Translations under genes and position numbers: made by a program
Source of the DNA: Undaria pinnatifida
Taxonomy: Eukaryota; Sar; Phaeophyceae; Laminariales; Alariaceae
Direction of reading: 5' to 3'
NCBI GenBank assembly: GCA_012845835.1
Contig: JABAKD010000006.1
Coordinates: 6,936,318 to 7,000,317 of the forward strand
DNA: 64,000 nt
The notes under the pieces: generated by a model
The model's database searches: none
What the model was told of the DNA's origin: nothing
What the model saw: the letters and a program-made list of their open reading frames with translations, nothing else
Part shown: one piece after another, positions 22,101-29,723 of the stretch
How the letters are laid out: each line of letters begins with the position of its first letter
Position numbering within the stretch: position 1 is the first letter of the stretch

Positions 22101-22778
22101 AGCACGTCAGGCGTGGCGACAGCAGTACTCGCAGAGCACGCGAAAGAGGCAGGGGGGGTGTTTGATTCCAATCGATTTCCATGTATAGGCTACTCGTAGA
22201 GTCACGGACCACAAACTGCAGCAGCGTACAGAAACATCACCAGAACAGAGCATACGAACATCCACACGATGAGATATGTTTTCTTGCGGTGCGTAGGGAC
22301 AGCAGTACGGGGTGCCTCTGATGCTGTACGTGGTGGGAAACACGAGGGGAGCGGTCGATACCGAGAAGCAGTACGTAAACGAGCCGCGGACTCACGCGAT
22401 GTAGGCTTCCGGAGATGCTCCGGCTTAGGCGAACCCACAGCCCCACTAATAATACAGGGTTGATCGAAAATGAGAAGATAAACATCGTCATAAACGAAAA
22501 TATAAGATACGTTTTATATTGAATTTTATATTTTAACGGTCCTTAAATTATAGTTCAATGTAGACTTAAACATAATGAACGTTTTATATGAAAATTAATA
22601 TAAAACGGCCCTTAAATTTCCGTCTGTTTTCGTACTGATAAACTGACAGCTCTAGTACCGGTGTGTCAGGCTTGTTTTCCATGAGAACGTACTCACTTTG
22701 AGCGGACACCTCTCGTGACAAGGAGACCATGCAGACGAGGCCCGATACGAACAAGCGGCGGAGAGGCATCATAGGCAT
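10160..22778 (-). CDS. predicted secreted, C-terminally anchored protein, unknown family (5 exons)
   Basis: Exons read 22778-22697, 15129-14945, 14048-13934, 12488-12276 and 10314-10160. Donors are GTGAGT, GTAGGT, GTGAGT and GTGCGC; acceptors end in AG. Phases chain without conflict (1, 0, 1, 1), giving about 249 residues. Exon 1 is a signal peptide: MPMMPLRR, a hydrophobic run FVSGLVCMVSL, and a likely cut after VSA. Exons 2-3 form a Cys-containing ectodomain (CATGFWANLQG; ADCADDPSG; ACESCEQ). Exon 4 is a Ser/Thr/Pro stalk with repeated TPAPT and APTDG words, a likely O-glycosylated linker. Exon 5 is acidic, then hydrophobic (GAGVGMLLVALTAAF), ending VFLW. This fits a type I membrane or GPI-anchored surface protein; that role is inference and I know no homologue. 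Start ATG at 22778 is the first ATG before the signal peptide. Intron 1 (7.6 kb) could hide more exons. Confidence 0.62.
10508..10760 (+). repeat. (GGGTT)n microsatellite
   Basis: About 38 perfect GGGTT units at roughly 10516-10706, with degraded units on each side. It lies in the last intron of the minus-strand gene, so the transcript carries (AACCC)n. Open frames through it (NPTQP-type) are products of the repeat. Confidence 0.95.
10760..11880 (+). repeat. tandem duplication, two units of about 560 bp, each with a (GGT)n core
   Basis: Unit 1 (10760-11340) and unit 2 (11341-11880) share flanks in order: GTGTGTGGCGTTGGGCG / GTGTGAGGCGTTGGGCG, an AAACAGGCG / AAACAAGCG block, the (GGT)n tract (10935-11150 and 11505-11680), GAAAACAATAACGACGGTCA / GAAAACAATGAAGGTCA and a CTACCCAAAA end. 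It sits in the last intron of the minus-strand gene. Confidence 0.85.
13265..13470 (+). repeat. degenerate short repeat (ATCACGATTCCTAAC-type)
   Basis: Five or six diverged units such as ATCACGATTCCTAAC, ATCATGATTTCTAAC and ATACGATTCCTGAC, separated by A-rich or T-rich spacers. It lies in the intron between exons 3 and 4 of the minus-strand gene. Confidence 0.55.
14030..14425 (-). repeat. triplicated acceptor and exon-3 start of the minus-strand gene
   Basis: The real exon-3 start (acceptor just before 14048) is followed upstream in the intron by two copies with acceptors at about 14209 and 14400. Each has GTGGACTCGCT(C/T)AG followed by a GGCCGAYTGCGCCGAT-like block, then diverges. Each copy carries an acceptor and about 24 nt of exon. 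Confidence 0.85.
14775..14935 (+). repeat. minisatellite, about 54-bp unit x3, at the exon-2 donor
   Basis: Three units each end in CCGGGTTTCAGGCC or CCAGGTTTCAGGCC, at about 14806, 14860 and 14914. The last unit touches the intron side of the exon-2 donor (intron base 14944) of the minus-strand gene. Confidence 0.75.
15285..15455 (-). repeat. two echoes of the exon-2 acceptor region
   Basis: The region of the exon-2 acceptor (15121-15155, CCAACCCTGAAAGTCC then GACGTGCGG) is echoed at about 15418-15455 (CCAACCTTGACAGTCC, TCGTGCGG) and more weakly at about 15285-15320 (ACCCTGACAGCCCC, GCGCGG). All are upstream of the exon in transcript sense. Confidence 0.65.
15333..15421 (+). repeat. TTAACGCC-ended 85-bp element, copy 1
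   Basis: Reads TTTACGGCTTTACAACTGGA, a GCCGTTTTGGGGGACA block, TACTTGGAAATAGT and GGGGCTCTAAAGGGGTTAA. Other copies: 16435 (-), 18183 (+), 34427 (+), 36380 (-), 40565 (-, partial) and 43852 (-). Confidence 0.8.
16102..16387 (+). mobile_element. MITE with about 25-bp TIRs, copy 1 (complete)
   Basis: The left end AAGACGCCTGCTACGATAGA is the inverted complement of the right end ending TCGTAGCACGCGTCTT, over about 25 bp. The interior (286 bp total) has no coding capacity. Interior landmarks are GATGGCCTAGGTATAC and GGGTTAAGGAGCCCCGG. These recur in the copies at 45668, 53595 and 55561. A non-autonomous DNA transposon is the natural reading; the superfamily cannot be fixed without target duplications. 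Confidence 0.85.
16435..16520 (-). repeat. TTAACGCC-ended 85-bp element, copy 2
   Basis: Reverse-oriented copy: AACCCCTCCCTACACCAAC, CAAGTAATGTTGTCC and GGGTTTCCAGTTGTAAACGC blocks match the 15333 copy on the other strand. Confidence 0.8.
16680..16900. repeat. GATCTAGATC-rich degenerate repeat
   Basis: Clustered words such as TGATCTACACGATCTAGA, CTGTATGATCTACATGTAGA and GAAGATCTAGATCTTACC. Same word family as the arrays at 33105, 35220, 46370, 47290 and 52780. Confidence 0.6.
17196..17340 (-). repeat. foldback-type element (CCTCCGGCGGATGG family), copy 1
   Basis: Contains CCAGCTAGCGCTGGGTTGCG, AATACGTGGAAGTGTGGTGA and a TTTTTCCCCGTCC...GAGGATAGA end. These match 35563-35685 in the same orientation and 35742-35882 and 57715-57850 in the other. 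Confidence 0.7.
17377..17720 (+). repeat. tandem duplication of 173 bp
   Basis: Units start at 17377 and 17550, both with ACTAAAGGGTGTCATCTACT. They share TTCAGCCAACGAAT, CATATTTCCACACCACGCCG and TCTTTTCACGGGTCA blocks with few differences. Confidence 0.9.
17495..17925. repeat. GACCCG-rich palindromic element, copy 4, expanded
   Basis: The core here is expanded to about 12 units of CCCGACCCAA or CCCGGCCCAA (17718-17825), followed by the usual blocks GGAATTTTCAACACCTCCTG and GCAAGTACCTCCTGATCCG. The left half is included in the 173-bp tandem duplication. Confidence 0.75.
18183..18273 (+). repeat. TTAACGCC-ended 85-bp element, copy 3
   Basis: Well preserved: GTTTAACGCCTGTACAACTG, AACCCGTTTTTGGGAACA, and an end GGGGCTCTGAATGGGTTAA. 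Confidence 0.85.
18283..18398 (+). repeat. tandem repeat, about 58-bp unit x2
   Basis: Two adjacent units share GGCTC(G/A)GTTTGTG, ATGAAGCAT(A/G)AGAAACCC and GTTGAAATGAGTGCAG. Confidence 0.85.
19525..19562 (+). repeat. interstitial telomere-like repeat, copy A
   Basis: Short degenerate GGGTTAGGG/GGGTTGGGG stretch at the 3' end of duplication copy A. Confidence 0.6.
20628..20708 (+). repeat. interstitial telomere-like (TTAGGG)n repeat, copy B
   Basis: Contains about five near-perfect TTAGGG units flanked by TTGGGG and TCGGG variants, at the 3' end of duplication copy B. TTAGGG is a common eukaryotic telomere unit. Confidence 0.75.
20925..21372 (+). repeat. dispersed repeat, two tandem diverged units, related to 62850-63060
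   Basis: Unit 1 (20925-21130) and unit 2 (21150-21372) share AGTCCGGTGCTGGCTTGCAT / GGTCTGGTGTGCCAGCTTGC, TGCGGTTGGCATT and CATGGCCGAACCACCTT-like blocks. Unit 2 continues to CTGGATGTAGATAGAGAG, matching 63030-63055. Confidence 0.75.
21490..22470 (-). other. minus-strand open stretches with hydrophobic segments, status unclear
   Basis: Minus-strand frames at 21490-21960, 21872-22171 and 22202-22438 encode hydrophobic runs; the last ends in LIVWMFVCSVLVMFLYAAAV before a stop at about 22205. They lie in intron 1 of the minus-strand gene, between two halves of a dispersed repeat, so they may be the interior of a longer mobile element. No domain is recognised and splice phases to exon 1 could not be fixed. 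Confidence 0.3.
22500..22640 (+). repeat. AT-rich dispersed repeat related to 63185-63330
   Basis: Shares a GGTCCTTAAAT / AAGGACTTAAATATAATGA block, an A/T-rich centre with ATATGAA, and CCTTAAATTTCCGTC / CCTTAATTTTCCGTCC with 63185-63330. In both places it sits shortly downstream of a first-exon donor on the minus strand. Confidence 0.65.
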
Positions 22779-22835
22779 CTTCCCGCCGTGTCGTGGTAGC
22801 CGATAGCTTATAGGTTGAGCTTGAGTGTGGTGCCA

Positions 22836-22862
22836 CTGCTGCTGCTGCTGCTGCTGCTGCTG
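22836..22862 (-). repeat. (CAG)9 in the leader of the minus-strand gene
   Basis: Nine perfect CTG units on the + strand, CAG in transcript sense, ending 57 bp upstream of the signal-peptide ATG at 22778. It may be in the 5' untranslated region. Confidence 0.85.
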
Positions 22863-22869
22863 TGTGAAG

Positions 22870-24501
22870 GGCCACGGACCAAAACAGACCCTCGAAAACA
22901 AAAAACACACAATTTACCAGCAGCTTCCTGGTCCTGTCGGAAAATTATTTCGACAACTTTCTTCGCGTTCAATAGTTGGTCTCAAAAGGTACCTGGTACA
23001 CCAAAAAAAATATTCTTGATCTATGATGTGCGACATATGGTTGTTGTTCCAAAATTTATGTTTCATGCATGTCTAATTCCAAGTAGTTTGGGGATAGAAA
23101 AACAGGGGATCGGGGTTGAACCTTGGCAGCGCCCAGGTTCGGTTCGATTCTTCAACTGGATCTATCTTTTTATATGGATGGGTGGCAGCCACCAACATCT
23201 TGCAGCAGCATCATAGCATAAAAGGTGCCCTACCGCTGGACTGCCATCATCACCACGCCACTACGCTACTGCTGCTGCGGTTGTTTCTGCTTGTGCTGCT
23301 GCAGCAATCTATTGGCTGCTATCTGTTGCGAGATATATAAGAATCTTCCTTGAAAACACAACAACCCAGACCAATAACGCTAAAAGGGGGAAACTGTGAA
23401 AACTATCCCCTCCCTGCCCATTTCTCCTGGTGCAAGCAGTCATTAAAAAGTGTCTCCGCCGCCACCAGAGAGGAACTGTCATCGACAACGCGACAAGCAC
23501 AGGTGTTACATAAGAAGGTGAATACGCGCGATGGGGTTAACGATTCCAGCCAAGGGTTGTAGACAGATGCGGCCTAGGTTGTTGACAAGCTCGTGCGCTG
23601 GCGAGGATTTCCTTCCCGTCAACCGTTCCTGTGGACTGGGTGCCGCGGTCGGAGAGAAACTCTCGCGATATTTTTGATTTTTTGTTCTACTCGTGGGAAA
23701 CGTTACATTTGAATACTGACTGCTGCACGTGGAGGTTGCCTTGCCTCGCACGATCGATGACCGATCACGATACAAAACCTCCTCTTGTTTACCCCTTAGG
23801 ACCATGCATGCATGCGTCACGAGGAGCCACCCAACCGTCCTGCAGGGGCGGGCAGTAGTCCAGCCGTTGGTGGGGTTGAGAGGAGAGACTTTTGGCGAGA
23901 GTTCTTCGTGCAACCACGACGTATGGCAAATTTGTTGCTCATCGTGTATGTTCGATTATCAGGTGCGGCGTCATCGCACGTACTTTCGGTGGTCTCCTGA
24001 AGGCACCCGAGCGAACCCCCCCCCCCCCCCCCCTGCCCGAGCTCACGCAGGCGGATGGCATGTTAGAATGGATCCAGCAGGCGAGCCTGGCATCGATCGA
24101 TCTCTCGAGCCGGAAAGCCACCGCCGGCTAAATGTATTAAAAAACGCGGAAAACATCAACAAACACAGCAGGAGCAGCAGCAGCAGCAACGAACAAGTCA
24201 CGAAATCTTGTACGTATCTCAGGCCAACGAACAAACTTGTCAGCGTTTCCTATACTACAAGCGAGTAATAAACTGAAAATACACGTCGGAAATGTCATAA
24301 TTTGTGTTCCAGGCACGAAACATGTTTCGAATCATTCCGCTCATTGATGCCTCCCCCCTCCCCCTCTCCCCTCCCCTGCACCCTCCCCCCCGACCCTGCT
24401 CGGCCCCCCCCCACCCCCCTGCTCCATTGCTTGCCGACAGCCTACAAGCAACAGCTTGACAACACACATCACCATCACTAGCGCAACAATTCACAGCAAC
24501 A
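22870..24501. other. no confident gene; possible short exons
   Basis: Open stretches exist on both strands (for example 23506-23913 minus, with no conserved motif) but no conserved domain or consistent splice pair was found. A poly-C run lies at about 24017-24033, a CAG/AGC triplet patch at 24165-24190, and a C-rich patch at 24350-24420. Confidence 0.4.
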
Positions 24502-27500
24502 ATGGTTCTGCTAGGCGTGAACAGGGAGGGGGGTCTCCCTTTCCCCTCCCCCCCCTCATCGGGGGTTCGGCGGCAGCAGGGGACAACAACAGCATCAACA
24601 AAGCTTATTCCCCTTCCTCTGTCAAACATTCTGCTGTGCGTCGGGTTCGTGCTTACTACGGCATTAACATGCTCCGCTGGTGCTCCCCCCGCCAATGCCA
24701 AAAATGCTGCAGCCCATCGCCATCATCAGCACCAGGGGCGCCGTTGGGGGCGCCTCGGCCGACCACCATTTCTAGCGTGGTCGACCGCCGTTGGGGCCGT
24801 GGCAAAGAAGCGCGAGGGGGGGTGCGCCGGTGGTGGTGGCAGTGGCGGTGGTGGTGGGAGCAGTAGATCGTTGTTGAGGGGAAGCTGGGGCTGCCGCGCG
24901 AGACCACATCCCCGGTCCGCGGGCGACGAGCTGAGGGTGAGAAATGAACGTGATGGTACTCGTGTAAAGGTAATACGAGTCCTCATCACATCATATCATA
25001 TCAGGTACTAAAGGGGCACGGCTGCACACTACACTCTGCTTCTGCTATTAATAACAACGTAATCCCATCCATGATCCGTGGTATTCCCATGGGATTCCTG
25101 GGAGCCCATGGGATGTCCCTTGGGATACCATATGACCCCATGGGATACCATATGACCCCATGGGATACCATGAGATGTCCCATTGTATACACGTACCAGG
25201 TACATGTATTTTATATCCAATTGTCAAGGACGTCAGCCGTGAGTTTCACGAATTTCAGGCCAATACTCATCTTTGTAAGCTGCGTTGTTGGTACTCGTAA
25301 TACTCCGAGTATACTGTATGAGTTTTTTATGGGACAACCATGCGTCCGACACCCTCGGGTCCTGTGATTTCCCATAGAACCCTACGGCGGTATGGTATAT
25401 TTTTTTACCCCAGATATCCCTCGGGATGTCCAATGAGATACATGTGTTTCTTGAGTTCCCATTGGGTAACCCATGGTTGCCGTGCGATTTCCCCATGGTT
25501 TTCTCACGGGGCACCATGAGATAACCCATGTGATATGGATTCCCATGTAATACTTTTTCGTCCGGCGAGAACCCCATGGGATTCCCATGGTTGCCGTGCG
25601 AGTTCCCCATTGTTTTCTCAGGGACACCATGATATATCCCATGGAATATGGATTCCCATGTAATACTTTTTCGTCCGGCGAGAACCCCATGGGATTCCCA
25701 TGGTTGCCGTGCGGTTCCCCATGGGTTTCTCACGGGACACCATGAGATATCCCATGGGATATGGATTCCCATGTAATACTTTTTCGTCCGGCGAGAACCC
25801 CATGGGATTCCCATGGTTGCCGTGCGGTTCCCCATGGGTTTCTCACGGGACACCATGAGATATCCCATGGGATATGGATTCCCATGTAATACTTTTTCGT
25901 CCGGCGAGAACCCCATGGAATTCCCGTGGTTCCCGTGCGGTTTCCCCATGGGTTTCTCACGGGACACCATGAGATATCCCATGGGATATGGATTCCCATG
26001 TAATACTTTTTCGTCCGGCGAGAACCCCATGGGATTCCCATAGTTCCCGTACGGTTTCCCCATGGGTTTCTCACGGGACACCATGAGATATCCCATGGGA
26101 TATGGATTCCCGTGTAATACTTTTTCGTCCGGCGAGAACCCCATGGGATTCCCATGGGATCCCGTGGGATCGGGTTTTTCATCCCGTGGGCGATCGTGTT
26201 TTTGATCCCATGGAAATTCCGAGGAGTGTGGATCACTCCAAGACGACTTGGACTGGCTTTCTTTTGATTTTGTTGCGCCCTCTGGAACATCACATATGCG
26301 TCAATCATCAATCACACGTCAGTCCCACGCACACCCGACGGGAACTGCAGGGATCCTGTGACTGTGTTGATAAAAAAAAACGATAGTTCTGAGACGTCCA
26401 GTCTGATTTGCAGGCAGACATTCGGGATTCGTTATACTGATTTTCGTGTGTAACGCAACCCCCGCTTCCCTCCCCTCCCCTCCCCTCCCCTTCCCTCCCC
26501 TCTCCTCCCCTCCCCTCCCCCTCTTCCTCTACCCTCCCCTCACCTCCCCTCACCTCCCCCCCCCTCCTCTCCTCTCCCCTCCCCCTCCCCCTCCCCCTCT
26601 TCCCCCATACTGCACAGGCTCGTTGCACCGCTTCCTCGTTCGCTTTGGGTGGGACGAGCCGGGCGGCGGCGACACGTGGGAGATGTCGTCGACAAAGCCG
26701 CAGTGTAAGCGGCCTTCTTTTGGCCACCGCTATCCCAGCCGTTGAAGGCAGTGGCTCCGCGGAAGATCCTGCGGAGGAACGACCTGAACCGGTCGCTGTT
26801 GGTGAGAGGGCTGTGTATACTGCCTGACCTGCCGTTTTCTTGCACAGGCTCGTGTCTTCAAATGGTCGTACCCATTGTCGGGGTGTAATCGGGTTCAGAA
26901 GGCTTAATTCGGACCTAACATTCGCTGTGCAACATTTTGTAGACGTTATCCTGACGTTTTACAGCTGGAATTCGCAGTTTTTTAGTTGGTGAGGGCGCGG
27001 GAGGGGTGCGCGGCGAGGATGTGAACCCCATGTTCTCGGTGGGCTGTCAGGGAAACGCCGAGACGCACGAGGTTTACCGAACGCTTGACACGCCCCTCTC
27101 CCCTCCCCCCCCCCCCCTCTCCTATACCCCCTCCCCCTCCCCACCTCCCCTTTTCCCCTCTCCCTCCCGCCCCCCCCTCCCCCTCCTCCCCCCCCCCCCC
27201 CCCCCCCCCCCCCTCCTCTTCCCCTCCTCCCCTTCCCCCTCTCCCCGTCTCCCTCCTACCCTCCCTCCTCCCTCCTACCCTCCCCCCTCCCCTCATCCCC
27301 CTCCCCGCCTCCCTCTCCCCCCGTGCCCCTCCCCCTCTCCCTCTCCCTCGGTCCCTTTCCCCACCTTCCCCCCCCGCCCCCCGCTACCTTGCCGCTCACC
27401 GCACCTCCCCCCGTTGACTTGACAGTTACCGTGGTTAATACTGGAAGCGGCGGCGGCAGCAGTCAGGCACATGTCGCGCTCCAACCAACATGCCCAGCGA

Positions 27501-28396
27501 ACGACACACTGGTTCCATCGGTGAGCGGACGCGAGCTGTTCAAGTTTTCTAGACGAATAGCGATGCAATTAGAAGCGACCCCTGTATAGTGCTGCCGTTT
27601 GCCCGATATAGTGCCTGTGAAGTCGCCTGACACAGATGGGAACAACCAGTAGTGGCGGTATGCGGAGCAGTGCCGATGTCCTCTATAGTGCCGTCATCTC
27701 CGGCTGGCCCGTACCGGCGTTATAATGGGACCACTACTACGTATACTGTACTCGTAACGCGTACATACAATATAGGCCATCTACTAATGCATTTTAGTAT
27801 TAACAGTAAGAAACATTAATGGGATGAAGGCAAACCGCGACCGCCTGGAAAAATGTCTGATTGAAATATGCAATGATGAGTTGGCGTGGCTATCAACCAT
27901 GTTATCGAAAGTCGTTTTCACCACCGAGAGACGCGATGCATCCAACGGCAGTGCTCTGTCGGGGACAATGACGTCCGCCGATTATCGCGAGACACAGACA
28001 GCGAATATCCCTCCCCCCCCCCCCCCTCTCCGCGTTCATATTTTCTGTATAGAAAACCTTGAGACGGGAACGGCGACCCTCAGCTCGTGACGGCGACAAA
28101 CATAGAGCGAATCGCCCCTGCCCACGCCCCCCTCCGCCTCATCCGTCATTTTTCGTGCGGAAAACCTTTTGCGGCAGCAGGGCGACCCGCAGCTCGTGAG
28201 TGACATCCTCGAGATCGTCAGCAATTCTATCGCGATGCCAGCGGACTCTCAGGACGTGGAGCAGCAGCAGGACCATGTCCGGCGGGGCGAGAAGGAGTGT
28301 GGCGGCGATTACGGTGCCGTGGCTGCTGCTGCTGCCTCTGCGCAAAGCGAGGTCGTTTCCCCTGGGCCTAAGCTGGCTGTGACGCTTGCCGAGAAG
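24502..28396 (+). CDS. possible N-terminal extension exons of the MATE gene (or a separate gene)
   Basis: Four open segments join with matching phases. Exon a, 24502-24936: ATG in an ACAATGG context, a hydrophobic segment around residues 35-53 (NILLCVGFVLTTALTC), donor GTGAGA, phase 0. Exon b, 26618-26801: acceptor GCACAG after a 150-nt C-rich tract, donor GTGAGA, phase 1. Exon c, 27426-27520: acceptor GACAG after a 330-nt C-rich tract, donor GTGAGC, phase 0. Exon d, 28178-28396: tandem acceptor CAGCAG, contains DPQLVSDILEIVSNS, donor GTTTGT, phase 0. The next exon (29724) is also phase 0, so all could join the transporter, adding about 311 residues with a hydrophobic leader that might target an organelle membrane. 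The alternative is a separate gene or a transporter starting at its own ATG. No domain is recognised here. Confidence 0.45.
25225..25305 (+). repeat. TCAGCTGTGAG-family dispersed repeat, copy 1
   Basis: GACGTCAGCCGTGAGTTTCA, CCAATACTCATCTTTG and AAGCTGCGT blocks. Same family at 41068, 44652 and 35925 (+), and 32520, 41570, 45405 and 47040 (-). Confidence 0.7.
25440..26165 (-). repeat. tandem array, 113-114 bp unit x6, rich in CCCATGGG
   Basis: The anchor TCCGGCGAGAACC recurs at 25561, 25674, 25787, 25900, 26014 and 26128, so the period is 113,113,113,114,114. Each unit carries several palindromic CCCATGGG/CCCATGG words plus GATATCCCATGGGATATGGA and GTAATACTTTTTCG. CCCATGGGA words continue at 25080-25180 outside the regular array. 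The 303-codon minus-strand frame across it is a by-product of the repeat. Confidence 0.95.
26455..26612 (+). repeat. C/T-rich polypyrimidine tract before a predicted acceptor
   Basis: About 155 nt of almost pure CCCCTCCCCT-type sequence ending about 10 nt before the acceptor of the 26618 exon. Confidence 0.85.
27090..27425 (+). repeat. C-rich polypyrimidine tract with a run of about 26 C
   Basis: About 330 nt of C/T, including a homopolymer at about 27188-27213, running to the acceptor of the 27426 exon. Confidence 0.9.
27586..27742. repeat. dispersed repeat with CCGGCACTATA ends, copy 3
   Basis: GCCCGATATAGTGCCTGTGA, CAGATGGGAACAA and an ending TTATAATGGGACCACTACTA align with the 6172 and 9940 copies. 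Confidence 0.65.
28036..28100 (+). repeat. echo of the start of the 28178 exon
   Basis: TATAGAAAACCTTGAGACGG, then GGCGACCCTCAGCTCGTGA, mirrors the real exon edge at 28155-28205 (GCGGAAAACCTTTTGCGG, GGCGACCCGCAGCTCGTGA). It lies upstream in the intron. Confidence 0.75.
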
Positions 28397-28485
28397 GTTT
28401 GTGGGCTTGTTCGGTTGTCGTAGGGCTCTTGCCGAGAAGAAATTGGGGCTAGTTTAATTGTGCTGGTGGAAAGGAGGAAGGGGCG

Positions 28486-28605
28486 CGGGGGGGGGAGGGT
28501 GTACTCAGTTTGTGCATGGCCGTAGTTCTATGACCGTAGACCCTCGCATCCGTACTATGTCGGGACGGATCAAGTCGGGTTTTCACCAACCAGGCAGAAG
28601 GGGGG
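28486..28605 (+). repeat. G-tract-tailed dispersed repeat, copy 2
   Basis: G-rich tract, then ACTCAGTTTGTGCATGGCCG, CCCTCGCATCC and GTCGGGTTTTCACCAACCAG. A second G-rich patch (28601-28632) follows the core. Confidence 0.8.
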
Positions 28606-28767
28606 GGGGAAGGGGGGGGGGAAGGGGGGGGGGAGCGTTTTTTTTTCGAGTGTTGGTCGGTTCTGTACTTCACGGGCCTCGCCGCGAACCGTTGTTGTTT
28701 CATCTGAGCTTGTTGTCTTCGTGGGCTTATTTCGACATGCTGGCGGAAGGAAAGAAGGGAAGATAGG

Positions 28768-29000
28768 GAGTGTCGAATGTTTGTGTGTTGAATGTCGGAA
28801 TGTTTTTTTGTCGCTACCGCTAACGTGTTGGGAAAGGGGGGTGGGGGGGGGGGGCATTGAGTGTTGAATGCTAGCGTGTTGGAAGTCGAAATGTTATTGT
28901 TCACTCCCGTGGATGTGTTGGGGGAGGGGTGGAGGGGGGGGCAGCGTTGAGCGTCGAATGTTTGGGAGTTGGATGTCGAATAACATATGGTAGCTACGCT
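28768..29000 (+). repeat. tandem repeat, about 90-bp unit x3, G-rich
   Basis: Units share GTGTTGAATGTCG / GTTGAATGC / GTCGAATGTTTG starts and a GTGTTGGG(A/G)(A/G)AGGGG tract. Confidence 0.65.
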
Positions 29001-29723
29001 GGTGTGTACAGTAGAAAAAGGGATATCGTGCCCGCAGTTTTTTGATTGGTTAAATAATACCGTTTTGCCTGTATTTATTTATCGTGCCCTTCAAACTCCA
29101 GATGTTTCACACGTTTTTCCAACGTTTTCCTGTAATTTATTCAATAAAACACGTTCCGTGTAAAATTCCGGTCAACAACAGACAAATCGAAGAATGACTT
29201 CATCACCCACGGCCCTTTTTTCGTTTTTTTTATTTTTTCCGAAAAGTGACGTCACGACCCCGGATGACGACACATGTCGACCAAGGAATTTTCCACCAAT
29301 ACAAAATTTGAACCGCAGAAAATGACCAATCAGAACACTGCGGCCTCGAAATATCTGTCTTAAGGGTTGCTTTTCGTGGAGACGGTGCTGGTTCTCGTAG
29401 GGTGAACCAGCACGCGCTCTCTCTGCGCGCAACCTTTGTGTTACTTACAGTAGTTCTTAGCTGTAGTATAGCAACCCCAAAAACTCCTCTATTGGCTTGA
29501 TTGTTGTAGTATCAGTAGCGACGCAAAGCAGCAGTCCTCTTTTGACTTGGTTGTAGTGTGGCGACCGACCAACCGGAGAGTTATCATCTTACCATCTTCC
29601 GACAGTGTGAACGCGCAGTTGTTCCGGTGGTGTCGCGCAGCGCGCGCGTCGCCTATGTCAGTTCGGACGGTAAAAGTGATCCGTAATCGAGCATATCTAT
29701 TGTTCGCGGTGCTGTCGTGAAAG

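Noticed and set aside
25233-26144. 303-codon minus-strand frame
   Set aside because: It runs through the 113-bp array, and the repeat phase shifts each unit so the peptide is not a real repeat protein.
25440-26165. CRISPR array
   Set aside because: Units are contiguous tandem repeats without unique spacers, and the DNA is eukaryotic.
26836-26860. Echo of the 26618 acceptor (GCACAGGCTCGT)
   Set aside because: The match is only about 13 nt and lies downstream of the exon, the wrong side for the acceptor-echo pattern.
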